DNA of 64,000 nucleotides from Xylocopa sonorina (GCF_050948175.1 NW_027490217.1:1-64000), one strand, 5' to 3'; counted from the first letter of the stretch, positions 24,951 through 40,200 are shown. Translations and numbers: made by a program. Notes: generated from the letters alone by a model not told the origin.

Positions 24951-27900
24951 GAATACATCACACTTGGCAAATCATATTATATCTTACCATCAAACATAGA
25001 AATGAGATGCGATATTGTGTTTTGAGAAACATTAGAACTCTATCGCTACGATACCTAGACATCTGCAGACGGTATTTCCTTTCAAGGAAGTGTCGCATTT
25101 ACATTCATTTGAAGTGTAAACCAGGAGTACATAACACTTCGCAAATCATATTATATCTTACCATGAAACATAGAAATCAAATGCGATATCGTGTTTTAAG
25201 AATCATAAGAACTCTATTGCTACGATACGTAGAAATCTGCAAACGCTATTTCCTTGCAAGGAAGTGTCGCATTTACATTCATTTGAATCGTAGACGAGGA
25301 ATGCATAACACTTCGCAATGAATATTATATCTTATCATGAAAGATAGAATTGAGATGCGATATCGCGTATTAAGAATCATAAGAACTCCATTGCTACGAT
25401 ACGTAGACATCTGCAAACGCTATTTCCTTGCAAGGATGTGTCGCATTTACATTCATTTGAAGTGTAGACGAGGAATACGTAACACTTCGCAAATCATATT
25501 ATATCTTACCATGAAACATAGAAATGAGATGCGACATCGCGTTTTAAGAATCATATGAACTCTATTGCCACGATACGTAGACATCTGCAAACGCTATTTC
25601 CTTGCAAGGAAGTGTCGCATTTACTTTCATTTGAATCGTAGACGAGGAATGCATAACACTTCGCAATGAATATTATATCTTATCTTGAAACATAGATATG
25701 AGATGCAATATCTCGTTTTAAGAAGCATTTGAACTCTATTGCTTCGATACGTAGACATCTGCAAACGCTATTTCTTTGCAAGGAAGTGTCGCATTTACAT
25801 TTATTTGATGTGTAGAGGAGGAATACATAACACTTCGCAAATGATATTACATCTTACCATGAAACACAGAAATGAGATGCGATATCTCGTTTTAAGAAGC
25901 ATTTGATCTCTATTGCTTCGACACGTAGACATCTGCAAACGCTATTTTCTTGTAAGGAAGTGTCGCATTTACATTCATTTGAATCGTAGACGAGGAATGC
26001 ATAACACTTCGCAATGAATATTATATCTTATCATGAAACATAGATATGAGATGCAATATCTCGTTTTAAGAAGCATTTGAACTCTGTTGCTTCGATACGT
26101 AGACATCTGCAGACGCTATTTCCTTGCAAGGAAGTGTCGCACTTACATTCATTTGAAGTGTAGACGAGGAATACATGACACTTCGCAAATCATATTATAT
26201 CTTACCATGAAACATAGAAATGAGATGCGATATCGCGTTTTAAGGAGCATTAGAACTCTATCGCTACGATACCTAGACATCTGCAGACGCTATTTCCTAG
26301 CAAGGAAGTGTCGCATTTACATTCATTTGAAGTATAACGAGGAATACATAACACTTCGAAATGAATACTATATCTTATCATGAAACATAGATATGAGATG
26401 CAATATCTCGTTTTAAGAAGCATTTGAACTCTATTGCTACGATACCTAGACATCTGCAGATGCTATTTCCTTGCTAGGAAGTGTCGCGTTTACATTCATT
26501 TGAAGTGTAGACGAGGAATACATGACACTTCGCACATCATATTATATCTTACCATGAAACATTGAAATGAGATGCGATATCGCGTTTTAAGAAGCATTAG
26601 AAACCTATTGCTACGATTCGCAGACATCTGCAAACGCTATATCTTTGCAAGGAAGTGTCGCATTTACATTCATTTGAAGTGTAGACGAGGAATACATAAC
26701 ACTTCGCAAATCATATTATATCTTACCATGAAACATAGAAATGAGATGCAATATCACGTTTTAAGAAGCATTAGAAATCTATTGCTACGATACCTAGACA
26801 TCTGCAGACGCTATTTCCTAGCAAGGGAGTGTCGCATTTACATTCATTTGAAGTGTAGACGAGGAATACATAACACTTCGCAAATCATATTATATTTTAC
26901 CATGAAGCATAGAAATGAGATGCGATTTCGGGTTTTAAGAATCATAAGAACGCTATTGCTACGATACGTAGACAACTGCAAACGCTATTTCCTTGGAAGG
27001 AAGTGTCGCATTTACATTCATTTGTATCGTATACGAGGAATGCATAACACTTCGCAATGAATATTATATCTTATCATGAAACATAGATATGAGATGCAAT
27101 ATCTCGATTTAAGAACCATTAGAACTCTATTGCTACGATACCTAGACATCTGCAGACGCTATTTCCTAGCAGGGAAGTGTCGCATTTACAATCATTTGAA
27201 GTGTAGACGAGGAATACATGACACTTCGCAAATCATATTATATCTTACCATGAAACATAGAAATGAGATGCGATATCGCGTTTTAAGAAGCATTAGAAAG
27301 CTATTGCTACGATACGCAGACATCTGCAAACGCTAATTCCTAGCGAGGAAGTATCGCATTCACATTCATTTGAAGTGTAGACGAGGAATTCATAACACTT
27401 CTCAAATCATGTTATATCTTACCATGAAACATAGAAATGAGATGCGACATCGCGTTTTAAGAATCATATGAACTCTATTGCCACGATACGTAGACATCTG
27501 CAAACGCTATTTCCTTGCAAGGAAGTGTCGCATTTACTTTCATTTGAATCGTAGACGAGGAATGCATAACACTTCGCAATGAATATTATATCTTATCTTG
27601 AAACATAGATATGAGATGCAATATCTCGTTTTAAGAAGCATTTGAACTCTATTGCTTCGATACGTAGACATCTGCAAACGCTATTTCTTTGCAAGGAAGT
27701 GTCGCATTTACATTTATTTGAAGTGTAGAGGAGGAATACATAACACTTCGCAAATGATATTACATCTTACCATGAAACACAGAAATGAGATGCGATATCT
27801 CGTTTTAAGAAGCATTTGATCTCTATTGCTTCGATACGTAGACATCTGCAAACGCTATTTTCTTGTAAGGAAGTGTCGCATTTACATTCATTTGAATCGT

Positions 27901-30900
27901 AGACGAGGAATGCATAACACTTCGCAATGAATATTATATCTTATCATGAAACATAGATATGAGATGCACTATCTCGTTTTAAGAAGCATTTGAACTCTAT
28001 TGCTACGATACGTAGACATCTGCAAACGCTATCTCCTAGCGAGGAAGTGTCGCATTCAAGTTCATTTGAAGTGTAGACGAGGAATACATGACACTTCGCA
28101 AATCATATTATATCTTACCATGAAACACAGAAATGGAATGCGATATCGCGTTTTAAGAATCATAATAACTCTATTGCTACGATACGTAGACATCTGCAAA
28201 CGCTATCTCCTAGCGAGGAAGTGTCGCATTCAAGTTCATTTGAAGTGTAGACGAGGAATAGATGACACTTCGCAAATCATATTATATCTTACCATGAAAC
28301 ACAGAAATGGGATGCGATATCGCGTTTTAAGAATCAGAATAACACTATTGCTACGATACGTAGACATCTGCAAACGCTATTTTCTTGTAAGGAAGTGTCG
28401 CATTTACATTCATTTGAATCGTAGACGAGGAATGCATAACACTTCGCAATGAATATTATATCTTATCATGAAACATAGATATGAGATGCACTATCTCGTT
28501 TTAAGAAGCGTTAGAACTCTATTGCTACGATACCTAGACATCTGCAGACGCTATTTCCTAGCAAGGAAGTGTCGCGTTTACATTCATTTGAAGTGTAGAC
28601 GAGGAATACATGACACTTCGCAAATCATATTATATCTTACCATGAAACATAGAAATGAGATGCGATATATCGTTTTAAGAAGCGTTAGAACTCTATTGCT
28701 ACGATACCTAGACATCTGCAGACGCTATTTCCTAGCAAGGAAGTGTCGCATTTACATTCATTTGAAGTGTAGACGAGGAATACATAACACTTCGCAAATC
28801 ATATTATATCTTACCATGAAACATAGAAATGAGATGCGATATCGCGTTTTAAGAATTATAAGAACTCTATTGCTACGATACGTAGACATCTGCAAACGCT
28901 ATTTCCCTGCAAGGAAGTGTCGCATTTACATTCATTTGAAGTGCAGACGAGGAATACATAACACTTCGCAAATCATATTATATCTTACCATGAAACATAG
29001 AAATGAGATGCGATATCGCGTTTTAAGAATCATAAGAACTCTATTGCTACGATACGTAGACATCTGCAAACGCTATTTCCTTGCAAGGAAGTGTCACATT
29101 TACATTCATTTGAAGTGCAGACGAGGAATACAAAACACTTCGCAAATCATATTATATCTTACCATGAAAGATAGAAATGAGGTGCGATATTGCGTTTTAA
29201 GAATCATAAGAACTCTATAGCTACGATACGTAGACAACTGTAAACGCTATTTCCTTGCAAGGAAGTGTCGCATTTACATTCATTTGAAGTGTAGACGAGG
29301 AATACAGAACACTTCGCAAATCATATTATATCTTACCATGAAACATAGGAATGAGATGCGATATCTCGTTTTAAGAAGCATTAGAACTCTGTTGCTACGA
29401 TACGTAGACATCTGCAAACGCTATTTCCTTGCAAGGAAGTGTCGCATTTACATTCATTTGAAGTGCAGACGAGGAATACATAACACTTCGCAAATCATAT
29501 TATATCTTACCATGAAAGATAGAAATGGGATGCGGTATCGCGTTTTAAGAATCATAATAACTCTACTGCTACGATACGTAGACACCTGCAAACGCTATTT
29601 CCTTGCAAGAAAGTGTCGCATTTACATTCATTTGAATCGTAGACGAGGAGTGCATAACACTTCGCAAATCATATTATATCTTACCATGAAACATAGAAAT
29701 GAGATGCGATATCGCGTTCTAAGAAGCATTAGAACTCTATTGCTACGATACATAGACATCTGCAGACGCTATTTCCTAGCAAGGAAGTGTCGCATTTACA
29801 TTCATTTGAAGTGTAGACGAGGAATACATGACACTTCGCAAATCATATTACATCATACCATGAAACATAGAAATGAGATGCGATATCGCGTTTTAAGAAG
29901 CATTAGAAAGCTATTGCTACGATACGCAGACATCTGCAAGCGCTATTTCCTAGCGAGGAAGTATCGCATTCACATTCACTTGAAGTGTAGACGAGGAATA
30001 CATAACACTTCGCAAATCATGTTATATCTTACCATGAAACATAGAAATGACATGCGATATCGCGTTTTAAGAATCATAGGAACTCTATTGCTACGATACG
30101 TAGACATATGCAGACGCTATCTCCTAGCGAGGAAGTGTCGCATTCTCGTCCATTTGAAGTGTAGACGAGGAATACATGACACTTCTAAAATCATATTATA
30201 TCTTACCATGAAACACAGAAATGGGATGCGATATCGCGTTTTAAAAATCAAAAGAACTCTATTGCTACGATACGTAGACATCTGCAAACGCTATTTCCTT
30301 GCAAGGAAGTGTCGCATTTACATTCATTTGAATCGTAGACGAGGAATGCATAACACTTCGCAATGAATATTATATCTTATCATGAAACATAGAAATGAGA
30401 TGCAATATCTCGTTTTAAGAAGCATTTGAACTCTATTGCTTCTATACCTAGACATCTGCAGACGCCATTTCGTAGCAAGGAAGTGTCGCATTTACATTCA
30501 TTTGAGGTGTAGACGAGGAATACATAACACTTCGCAAATCATATTATATCTTACCATGAAACATAGAAATGAGATGCGATATCGCGTTTTAAGAATTATA
30601 AGAACTCTATTGCTACGATACGTAGACAACTGTAAACGCTATTTCCTTGCAAGGAAGTGTCGCATTTACATTCATTTGAAGTGTAGACGAGGAATACATA
30701 ACACTTCGCAAATCATATTATATCTTACCATGAAACATAGGAATGAGATGCGATATCTCGTTTTAAGAAGCATTAGAACTCTATCGCTACGATACCAAGA
30801 CATCTGCAGACGCTATTTCCTAGCAAGGAAGTGTCGCATTTGCATTCATTTGAAGTGTAGACGAGGAATACATAACACTTCGCAAATCATATTATATCTT

Positions 30901-32256
30901 ACCATGAAACATAGAAATGAGATGCGATATCGCGTTTTAAGAAGCATTAGAAAGCTATTGCTACGATACGTAGACATCTGCAAACGCTATTTCCTAGCGA
31001 GGAAGTATCGCATTCACATTCATTTGAAGTGTAGACGAGGAATTCATAACACTTCGAAAATCATGTTATATCTTACCATGAAACATAGAAATGAGATGCG
31101 ATATCGCGTTTTAGGAATTATATGAACTCTATTGCCAGGATTCGTAGACATCTGCAAACGCTATTTTCTTGTAAGGAAGTGTCGCATTTACATTCACTTG
31201 TATCGTAGACGAGGAATGCATAACACTTCGCAATGAATATTATATCTTATCATGAAACGTAGGTATGGGATGCAATATCTCGTTTTAAGAAGCATTTGAA
31301 CTCTATTGCTACGATACCTAGACATCTGCAAACGCTATCTCCTAGCGGGGAAGTGTCGCATTCACGTTCATTTGAAGTGTAGACGAGGAATACATGACAC
31401 TTCGCAAATCATATTATATCTTACCATGAAACATAGAAATGAGTTGCGATATCGCGTTTTAAGAATTATAAGAACTCTATTGCTACGATACGTAGACAAC
31501 TGTAAACGCTATTTCCTTGCAAGGAAGTGTCGCATTTACATTCATTTGAACCGTAGACGAGGAATGCATAACACTTCGCAATGAATATTATATCTTATCA
31601 TGAAACATAGATATGAGATGCAATATCTCGTTTTAAGAAGCATTTGAACTCCATTGCTTAGATACGTAGACATCAGCAAACGCTATTTCCTTGCAAGGAA
31701 GCGTCGCATTTACATTCATTTGAAGTGTAGACGAGGAATACATAACACTTCGCAAATCATATTATATCTTACCATGAAAGATAGAAATGAGATGCGATAT
31801 CTCGTTTTAAGAAGCATTAGAACACTATTGCTTCGATAGGTAGACATTTGCAAACGCTATTTCCTTGCAAGGAAGTGTCGCATTTACATTCATTTGAGTG
31901 TAGAGGAGGAATACATAACACTTCGCAAATCATATTACATCTTACCATGAAACATAGAAATGAGGTGCGATATCGCGTTTTAAGAAGCATTAGAGCTCTA
32001 TTGCGACGATACCTAGACATCTGCAGACGCTATTTCCTAGCAAGGAAGTGTCGCATTTACATTCATTTGAAGTGTAGACGAGGAAGACATGACACTTCGC
32101 AAATCATATTATATCTTACCATGAAACATAGGAATGAGATGCGATATCGCGTTTTAAGAAGCATTAGAAAGCTATTGCTACGATACCTAGACATCTGCAG
32201 ACGCTATCTCCTAGCGAGGAAGGGTCGCATTCACATTCATTTGAAGTGTAGACGAG
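24951..32256 (+). repeat. 42-monomer higher-order unit, copy 2 (7,306 bp)
   Basis: Nearly identical to the preceding unit, with scattered single differences, for example cacttggc for cacttcgc near 24,960, gatgtgtagagg for gaagtgtagagg near 25,807, and gcactatctcg for gcaatatctcg near 27,969. One patch, 28,378-28,507, differs strongly from copy 1 and is listed separately. The junction with copy 1 falls inside a monomer near gaatacatcacac. Sequence after about 32,256 departs from the start of the unit. Confidence 0.92.
28378..28507 (+). repeat. Probable gene-conversion tract within copy 2
   Basis: Copy 1 has class A sequence at the matching place (about 21,072-21,201: ttccttgcaagg, caaatcatattatatc, gcgatatatcg). 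Copy 2 instead has class B sequence (tttcttgtaagg, caatgaatattatatc, gcactatctcg). The tract matches the class B monomer 522 bases upstream (27,856-27,985), including the change gcactatctcg, which copy 1 lacks at that upstream place (gcaatatctcg, about 20,663). This fits transfer over three monomers after the 7,306-bp duplication. It also adds a stop that shortens the open frame in copy 2. Confidence 0.8.
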
Positions 32257-35200
32257 GAATACATAACACTTCCCAAATCATATTATATCTTACCATGAAA
32301 CATAGAAATGAGATGCGATATCGCGTTTTAAGAATCATATGAACTCTATTGCTACGATAGGTAGACATCTGCAATCGCTATTTCCTTGCAAGGAAGTGTC
32401 GCATTTACTTTCATTTGAATCGTAGACGGGGAATGCATAACACTTCGCAATGAATATTACATCTTATCATGAAACATAGATATGAGATGCAATATCTCGT
32501 TTAAGAAGCATTTGAACTCTATTGCTTCGATACGTAGACATCTGCAAACGCTATTTCCTTGCATGGAAGTGTCGCATTTACATTCATTTGAAGTGTAGAG
32601 GAGGAATACATAACACTTCGCAAATCATATTACATCTTACCATGAAACATAGAAATGAGATGCGATATCGCGTTTTAAGGAGCATTAGAACTCTATCGCT
32701 ACGATACCTAGACATCTGCAGACGCTATTTCCTAGCGAGGAAAGGTCGCATTCACATTCTTTTGAAGTGTAGACGAGGAATACATAACACTTCCCAAATC
32801 ATATTATATCTTACCATGAAACATAGAAATGAGATGCGATATCGCGTTTTAAGAAGCATTAGAACTCTATCGCTACGATACCTAGACATCTGCGGACGAC
32901 ATTTCCTAGCAAGGAAGTGTCGCAGTTACATTCATTTGAAGTGTAGACGAGGAATGCATAACACTTCGCAATGTATATTACATCTTATCATGAAACATAT
33001 ATATGAGATGCAATATCTCGTTTAAGAAGAATTTGAACTCTATTGCTTCGATACGTAGACATCTGCAAACGCTATTTCCTAGCGACGAAGTGTCGCATTC
33101 ACATTCCTTTGAAGTGTAGACAAGGAATACATAACACTTCGCAAATCATATTATATCTTACCATGAAACATAGAAATGAGATGCAATATCGCGTTTTAAG
33201 AATCATAAGGACTCTATTGCTACGATACGTAGACATCTGCAGACGCTATTTCCTTGCAAGGAAGTGTCGCATTTACATTCATTTGAAGTGTAGATGAGGA
33301 ATACATGACACTTCGCAAATCATATTATATCTTACCATGAAACATAGAAATGAGATGCGATATCGCGTTTTAAGAAGCACTAGAACTCCATTGCTACGAT
33401 ACATAAACATCTGCAAACGCTATTTCCTTGCAAGGAAGTGTCGCATTTACATTCATTTCAAGTGTGGACGAGGAATACATAACACTTCGCAAATCATATA
33501 GTATCTTACCATGAAACATAGAAATGAGATGCGATATCGCGTTTTAAAAATCATAAGAACCCTATTGCTTCGATACGTAGACATCTGCAAACGCTATTTC
33601 CTAGCGAGGAAGTGTCGCATTCACATTCATTTGAAGTGTAGACGAGGAATACATAACACTTCGCAAATGATATTATATCTTACCATGAAACATAGAAATG
33701 AGATGCGATATCGCGTTTTAAGAAGCATTAGAAATCTATTGCTACGATACGTAGACATCTGCAAACGCTATTTCTTTGCAAGGAAGTGTCGCATTTACAT
33801 TCATTTGAAGTGTAGACGAGGAATACATAACACTTCGCAAAACATATTATATCTTACCATGAAACATAGAAATGAGATGCGATATCGCGTTTTAAGAATC
33901 ATAAGAACTCTATTGCTACGATACGTAGACAACTGCAAACGCTATTTCCTTGCAAGGAAGTGTCGCAATTACATTCATTTGAATCGAAGACGAGGAATGC
34001 ATAACTCTTCGCAATGAATATTATACCTTATCATGAAACATAGATATGAGATGCAATATCTCGTTTTAAGAAGCATTTGAACTCTATTGCTACGATACCT
34101 AGACATCTGCAGACGCTATTCCCTAGTAAGGAAGTGTCGCATTTATATTCATTTGAAGTGTAGACGAGGAATACATAACACTTCGCAAATGATATTATAT
34201 CTTACCATGAAACATAGAAATGAGATGCGATATCGCGTTTTAAGAAGCATTAGAAATCTATTGCTACGATACGTAGACATCTGCAAACGCTATTTCTTTG
34301 CAAGGAAGTGTCGCATTTACATTCATTTGAAGTGTAGACGAGGAATACATAACACTTCGCAAATCATATTATATCTTACCATGAAACATAGAAATGAGAT
34401 ACGATATCGCATTTTAAGAATCATAGGAACACTATTGCTACGATATGTAGATATCTGCAAACGCTTTTTCCTAGCGAGGAAGTGTCGCATTCACATTCAT
34501 TTGAAGTGTAGACGAGGAATACATAACACTTCGCAAAACATATTATATCTTACCATGAAACATAGAAATGAGATGCGATATCGCGTTTTAAGAAGCATTA
34601 GGACTCTATTGCTACGATAGGTAGATATCTGCAAACGCTATTTCCTTGCAAGGAAGTGTCGCATTTACATTCATTTGAAGTGTAGACGAGGAATACAAAA
34701 CAATTCGCAAATCATATTATATCTTACCATGAAACATAGAAATGAGATGCGATATCGCGTTTTAAGAATCATAAGAACTATATTGCTACGATACGTAGAC
34801 ATCTGCAAACGCTATTTCCTTGCGAGGAAGTGTCGCATTTACATTCATTTGAAGTATAGACGAGGAATACATAACACTTCGCAAATCGTATTATATCTTA
34901 CTATGAAACATAGAAATGAGATGCGATATCGCGTTTATGAAGCATTAGAATTCTATCGCTAGGATACCTAGACATCTGCAGACGACATTTCCTAGCAAGG
35001 AAGTGTCGCATTTACATTCATTTGAAGTGTAGACGAGGAATACATAACACTTCGCAAATCATATTATATCTTACCATGAAACATAGAAATGAGATACGAT
35101 ATCGCATTTTAAGAATCATAGGAACACTATTGCTACGATATGTAGACATCTGCAAACGCTTTTTCCTAGCGAGGAAGTGTCGCATTCACATTCATTTGAA

Positions 35201-36564
35201 GTGTAGACGAGGAATACATAACACTTCGCAATGAATATTATATCTTATCTTGAAACATAGATATGAGATGCAATATCTCGTTTTAAGAAGCATTTGAACT
35301 CTATTGCTTCGATACGTAGACATCTGCAAACGCTATTTCCTTGCAAGGAAGTGTCGCATTTACATTTATTTGAAGTGTAGAGGAGGAATACATAACACTT
35401 CGCAAATGATATTACATCTTACCATGAAACACAGAAATGAGATGCGATATCTCGTTTTAAGAAGCATTTGATCTCTATTGCTTCGATACGTAGACATCTG
35501 CAAACGCTATTTCCTTGCAAGGAAGTGTCGCATTTACATTCATTTGAAGTGTAGACGAGGAATACATAACACTTCGCAAATCATATTATATCTTACCATG
35601 AAACATAGAAATGAGTTGCGATATCGCGTTTTAAGAATCATAAGAACTATATTGCTACGATACGTAGACATCTGCAAACGCTATTTCCTTGCAAGGAAGT
35701 GTCGCATTTACATTCATTTGAATTGTAGACGAGGAATACATAACACTTCGCAAATCATATTATATCTTACCATGAAACGTAGAAATGAGATGCGATATCG
35801 CGTTTTAAGAATCATAAGAACCCAATTGCTACGATACGTAGACATCTGCAACCGCTATATCCTTGCAAGAAAGTGTCGCATTTACATTCATTTGAAGTGT
35901 AGACTAGGAATACAAAACACTTCGCAAATCATATTATATCTTACCATGAAACATAGAAATGAGATGCGATATCGCGTTTTAAGAATCATAAGAACTATAT
36001 TGCTACGATACGTAGACATCTGCAAACGCTATTTCCTCGCAAGGAAGTGTCGCATTTACATTCATTTGACGTGTAGACGACGAATACATGACACTTCGCA
36101 AATCGTATTATATCTTACCATGATACATAGAAATGAGATGCGATATCGCGTTTTAAGAATCATAAGAACTATATTGCTACGATACGTAGACATCTGCAAA
36201 CGCTATTTCCTTGCAAGGAAGTGTCGCATTTACATTCATTTGAAGTGTAGACGAGGAATACATAACACTTCGCAAATCATATTATATCTTACCATGAAGC
36301 ATAGAAATGAGATGCGATATCAGGTTTTAAGAAGCATTAGAAATCTATTGCTACGATACGTAGACATCTGCAAACGCTATTTCCTAGCGAGGAAGTGTCG
36401 CATTTACATTCATTTGAAGTGTAGACGAGGAATACATAACACTTCGCAAATCATATTGTATCTTACCATGAAACATAGAAATGAGATTCGATATCGCGTT
36501 TTAAGAATCATAAGAACCCAATTGCTACGATACGTAGACATCTGCAATCGCTATATCCTTGCAA
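32257..36564 (+). repeat. Linking satellite segment between higher-order units 2 and 3
   Basis: Class A and B monomers that are not part of the 7,306-bp unit. The segment 34,380-34,560 (gagatacgatatcgcatttt, catataggaac-type variants and a ctttttcc change) is similar to 35,074-35,230. About 35,224-35,460 repeats the class B sequence of the higher-order units (atcttatcttgaaac, aagtgtagaggagg). Single-base losses are visible near 33,021 (tctcgtttaagaagaat) and 34,936 (gcgtttatgaagc). From 35,764 the monomers carry aacccaattgctacg and tgcaaccgctatatcc, which reappear near 41,200 at a 5,392-base offset. Confidence 0.8.
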
Positions 36565-37220
36565 GGAAGTGTCGCATTTACATTCATTTGAAGTGTAGAC
36601 GAGGAATACATGACACTTCGCAAATCATATTATATCTTACCATGAAACATAGAAATGAGATGCGATATATCGTTTTAAGAAGCGTTAGAACTCTATTGCT
36701 ACGATACCTAGACATCTGCAGACGCTATTTCCTAGCAAGGAAGTGTCGCATTTACATTCATTTGAAGTGTAGACGAGGAATACATAACACTTCGCAAATC
36801 ATATTATATCTTACCATGAAAGATAGAAATGAGATGCGATATCGCGTTTTAAGAATTATAAGAACTCTATTGCTACGATACGTAGACATCTGCAAACGCT
36901 ATTTCCCTGCAAGGAAGTGTCGCATTTACATTCATTTGAAGTGCAGACGAGGAATACATAACACTTCGCAAATCATATTATATCTTACCATGAAACATAG
37001 AAATGAGATGCGATATCGCGTTTTAAGAATCATAAGAACTCTATTGCTACGATACGTAGACATCTGCAAACGCTATTTCCTTGCAAGGAAGTGTCACATT
37101 TACATTCATTTGAAGTGCAGACGAGGAATACAAAACACTTCGCAAATCATATTATATCTTACCATGAAAGATAGAAATGAGGTGCGATATTGCGTTTTAA
37201 GAATCATAAGAACTCTATAG
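35478..37220 (+). other. Longest open frame in the satellite (580 codons), probably not a gene
   Basis: Ten consecutive monomers without an in-frame stop give a 580-codon frame with a 58-residue repeat rich in arginine, isoleucine, leucine and tyrosine. It begins at an internal ATA/ATG-type site within a monomer and ends at ctctatagctacg, a variant stop. There is no promoter, intron or non-repeat coding end. Changes between monomers are commonly at first and second codon positions (cgt/cct, aaa/aga, atc/agc, aac/gac), unlike a conserved protein. The frame is explained by the 174-bp period being a multiple of three. Confidence 0.75.
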
Positions 37221-40200
37221 CTACGATACGTAGACAACTGTAAACGCTATTTCCTTGCAAGGAAGTGTCGCATTTACATTCATTTGAAGTGTAGACGAGG
37301 AATACATAACACTTCGCAAATCATATTATATCTTACCATGAAACATAGGAATGAGATGCGATATCTCGTTTTAAGAAGCATTAGAACTCTCTTGCTACGA
37401 TACGTAGACATCTGCAAACGCTATTTCCTTGCAAGGAAGTGTCGCATTTACATTCATTTGAAGTGCAGACGAGGAATACATAACACTTCGCAAATCATAT
37501 TATATCTTACCATGAAAGATAGAAATGGGATGCGGTATCGCGTTTTAAGAATCATAATAACTCTACTGCTACGATACGTAGACACCTGCAAACGCTATTT
37601 CCTTGCAAGAAAGTGTCGCATTTACATTCATTTGAATCGTAGACGAGGAGAGCATAACACTTCGCAAATCATATTATATCTTACCATGAAACATAGAAAT
37701 GAAATGCGATATCGCGTTCTAAGAAGCATTAGAACTCTATTGCTACGATACATAGACATCTGCAGACGCTATTTCCTAGCAAGGAAGTGTCGCATTTACA
37801 TTCATTTGAAGTGTAGACGAGGAATACATGACACTTCGCAAATCATATTATATCATACCATGAAACATAGAAATGAGATGCGATATCGCGTTTTAAGAAG
37901 CATTAGAAAGCTATTGCTACGATACGCAGACATCTGCAAGCGCTATTTCCTAGCGAGGAAGTATCGCATTCACATTCACTTGAAGTGTAGACGAGGAATA
38001 CATAACACTTCGCAAATCATGTTATATCTTACCATGAAACATAGAAATGACATGCGATATCGCGTTTTAAGAATCATAGGAACTCTATTGCTACGATACG
38101 TAGACATATGCAGACGCTATCTCCTAGCGAGGAAGTGTCGCATTCTCGTCCATTTGAAGTGTAGACGAGGAATACATGACACTTCTAAAATCATATTATA
38201 TCTTACCATGAAACACAGAAATGGGATGCGATATCGCGTTTTAAAAATCAAAAGAACTCTATTGCTACGATACGTAGACATCTGCAAACGCTATTTCCTT
38301 GCAAGGAAGTGTCGCATTTACATTCATTTGAATCGTAGACGAGGAATGCATAACACTTCGCAATGAATATTATATCTTATCATGAAACATAGAAATGAGA
38401 TGCAATATCTCGTTTTAAGAAGCATTTGAACTCTATTGCTTCTATACCTAGACATCTGCAGACGCTATTTCGTAGCAAGGAAGTGTCGCATTTACATTCA
38501 TTTGAGGTGTAGACGAGGAATACATAACACTTCGCAAATCATATTATATCTTACCATGAAACATAGAAATGAGATGCGATATCGCGTTTTAAGAATTATA
38601 AGAACTCTATTGCTACGATACGTAGACAACTGTAAACGCTATTTCCTTGCAAGGAAGTGTCGCATTTACATTCATTTGAAGTGTAGACGAGGAATACATA
38701 ACACTTCGCAAATCATATTATATCTTACCATGAAACATAGGAATGAGATGCGATATCTCGTTTTAAGAAGCATTAGAACTCTATCGCTACGATACCAAGA
38801 CATCTGCAGACGCTATTTCCTAGCAAGGAAGTGTCGCATTTGCATTCATTTGAAGTGTAGACGAGGAATACATAACACTTCGCAAATCATATTATATCTT
38901 ACCATGAAACATAGAAATGAGATGCGATATCGCGTTTTAAGAAGCATTAGAAAGCTATTGCTACGATACGTAGACATCTGCAAACGCTAATTCCTAGCGT
39001 GGAAGTATCGCATTCACATTCATTTGAAGTGTAGACGAGGAATTCATAACACTTCGAAAATCATGTTATATCTTACCATGAAACATAGAAATGAGATGCG
39101 ATATCGCGTTTTAAGAATTATATGAACTCTATTGCCAGGATTCGTAGACATCTGCAAACGCTATTTTCTTGTAAGGAAGTGTCGCATTTACATTCACTTG
39201 TATCGTAGACGAGCAATGCATAACACTTCGCAATGAATATTATATCTTATCATGAAACATAGGTATGGGATGCAATATCTCGTTTTAAGAAGCATTTGAA
39301 CTCTATTGCTACGATACCTAGACATCTGCAAACGCTATCTCCTAGCGGGGAAGTGTCGCATTCACGTTCATTTGAAGTGTAGACGAGGAATACATGACAC
39401 TTCGCAAATCATATTATATCTTACCATGAAACATAGAAATGAGTTGCGATATCGCGTTTTAAGAATTATAAGAACTCTATTGCTACGATACGTAGACAAC
39501 TGTAAACGCCATTTCCTTGCAAGGAAGTGTCGCATTTACATTCATTTGAACCGTAGACGAGGAATGCATAACACTTCGCAATGAATATTATATCTTATCA
39601 TGAAACATAGATATGAGATGCAATATCTCGTTTTAAGAAGCATTTGAACTCCATTGCTTAGATACGTAGACATCAGCAAACGCTATTTCCTTGCAAGGAA
39701 GCGTCGCATTTACATTCATTTGAAGTGTAGACGAGGAATACATAACACTTCGCAAATCATATTATATCTTACCATGAAAGATAGAAATGAGATGCGATAT
39801 CTCGTTTTAAGAAGCATTAGAACACTATTGCTACGATAGGTAGACATTTGCAAACGCTATTTCCTTGCAAGGAAGTGTCGCATTTACATTCATTTGAGTG
39901 TAGAGGAGGAATACATAACACTTCGCAAATCATATTACATCTTACCATGAAACATAGAAATGAGGTGCGATATCGCGCTTTAAGAAGCATTAGAGCTCTA
40001 TTGCGACGATACCTAGACATCTGCAGACGCTATTTCCTAGCAAGGAAGTGTCGCATTTACATTCATTTGAAGTGTAGACGAGGAAGACATGACACTTCGC
40101 AAATCATATTATATCTTACCATGAAACATAGGAATGAGATGCGATATCGCGTTTTAAGAAGCATTAGAAAGCTATTGCTACGATACCTAGACATCTGCAG

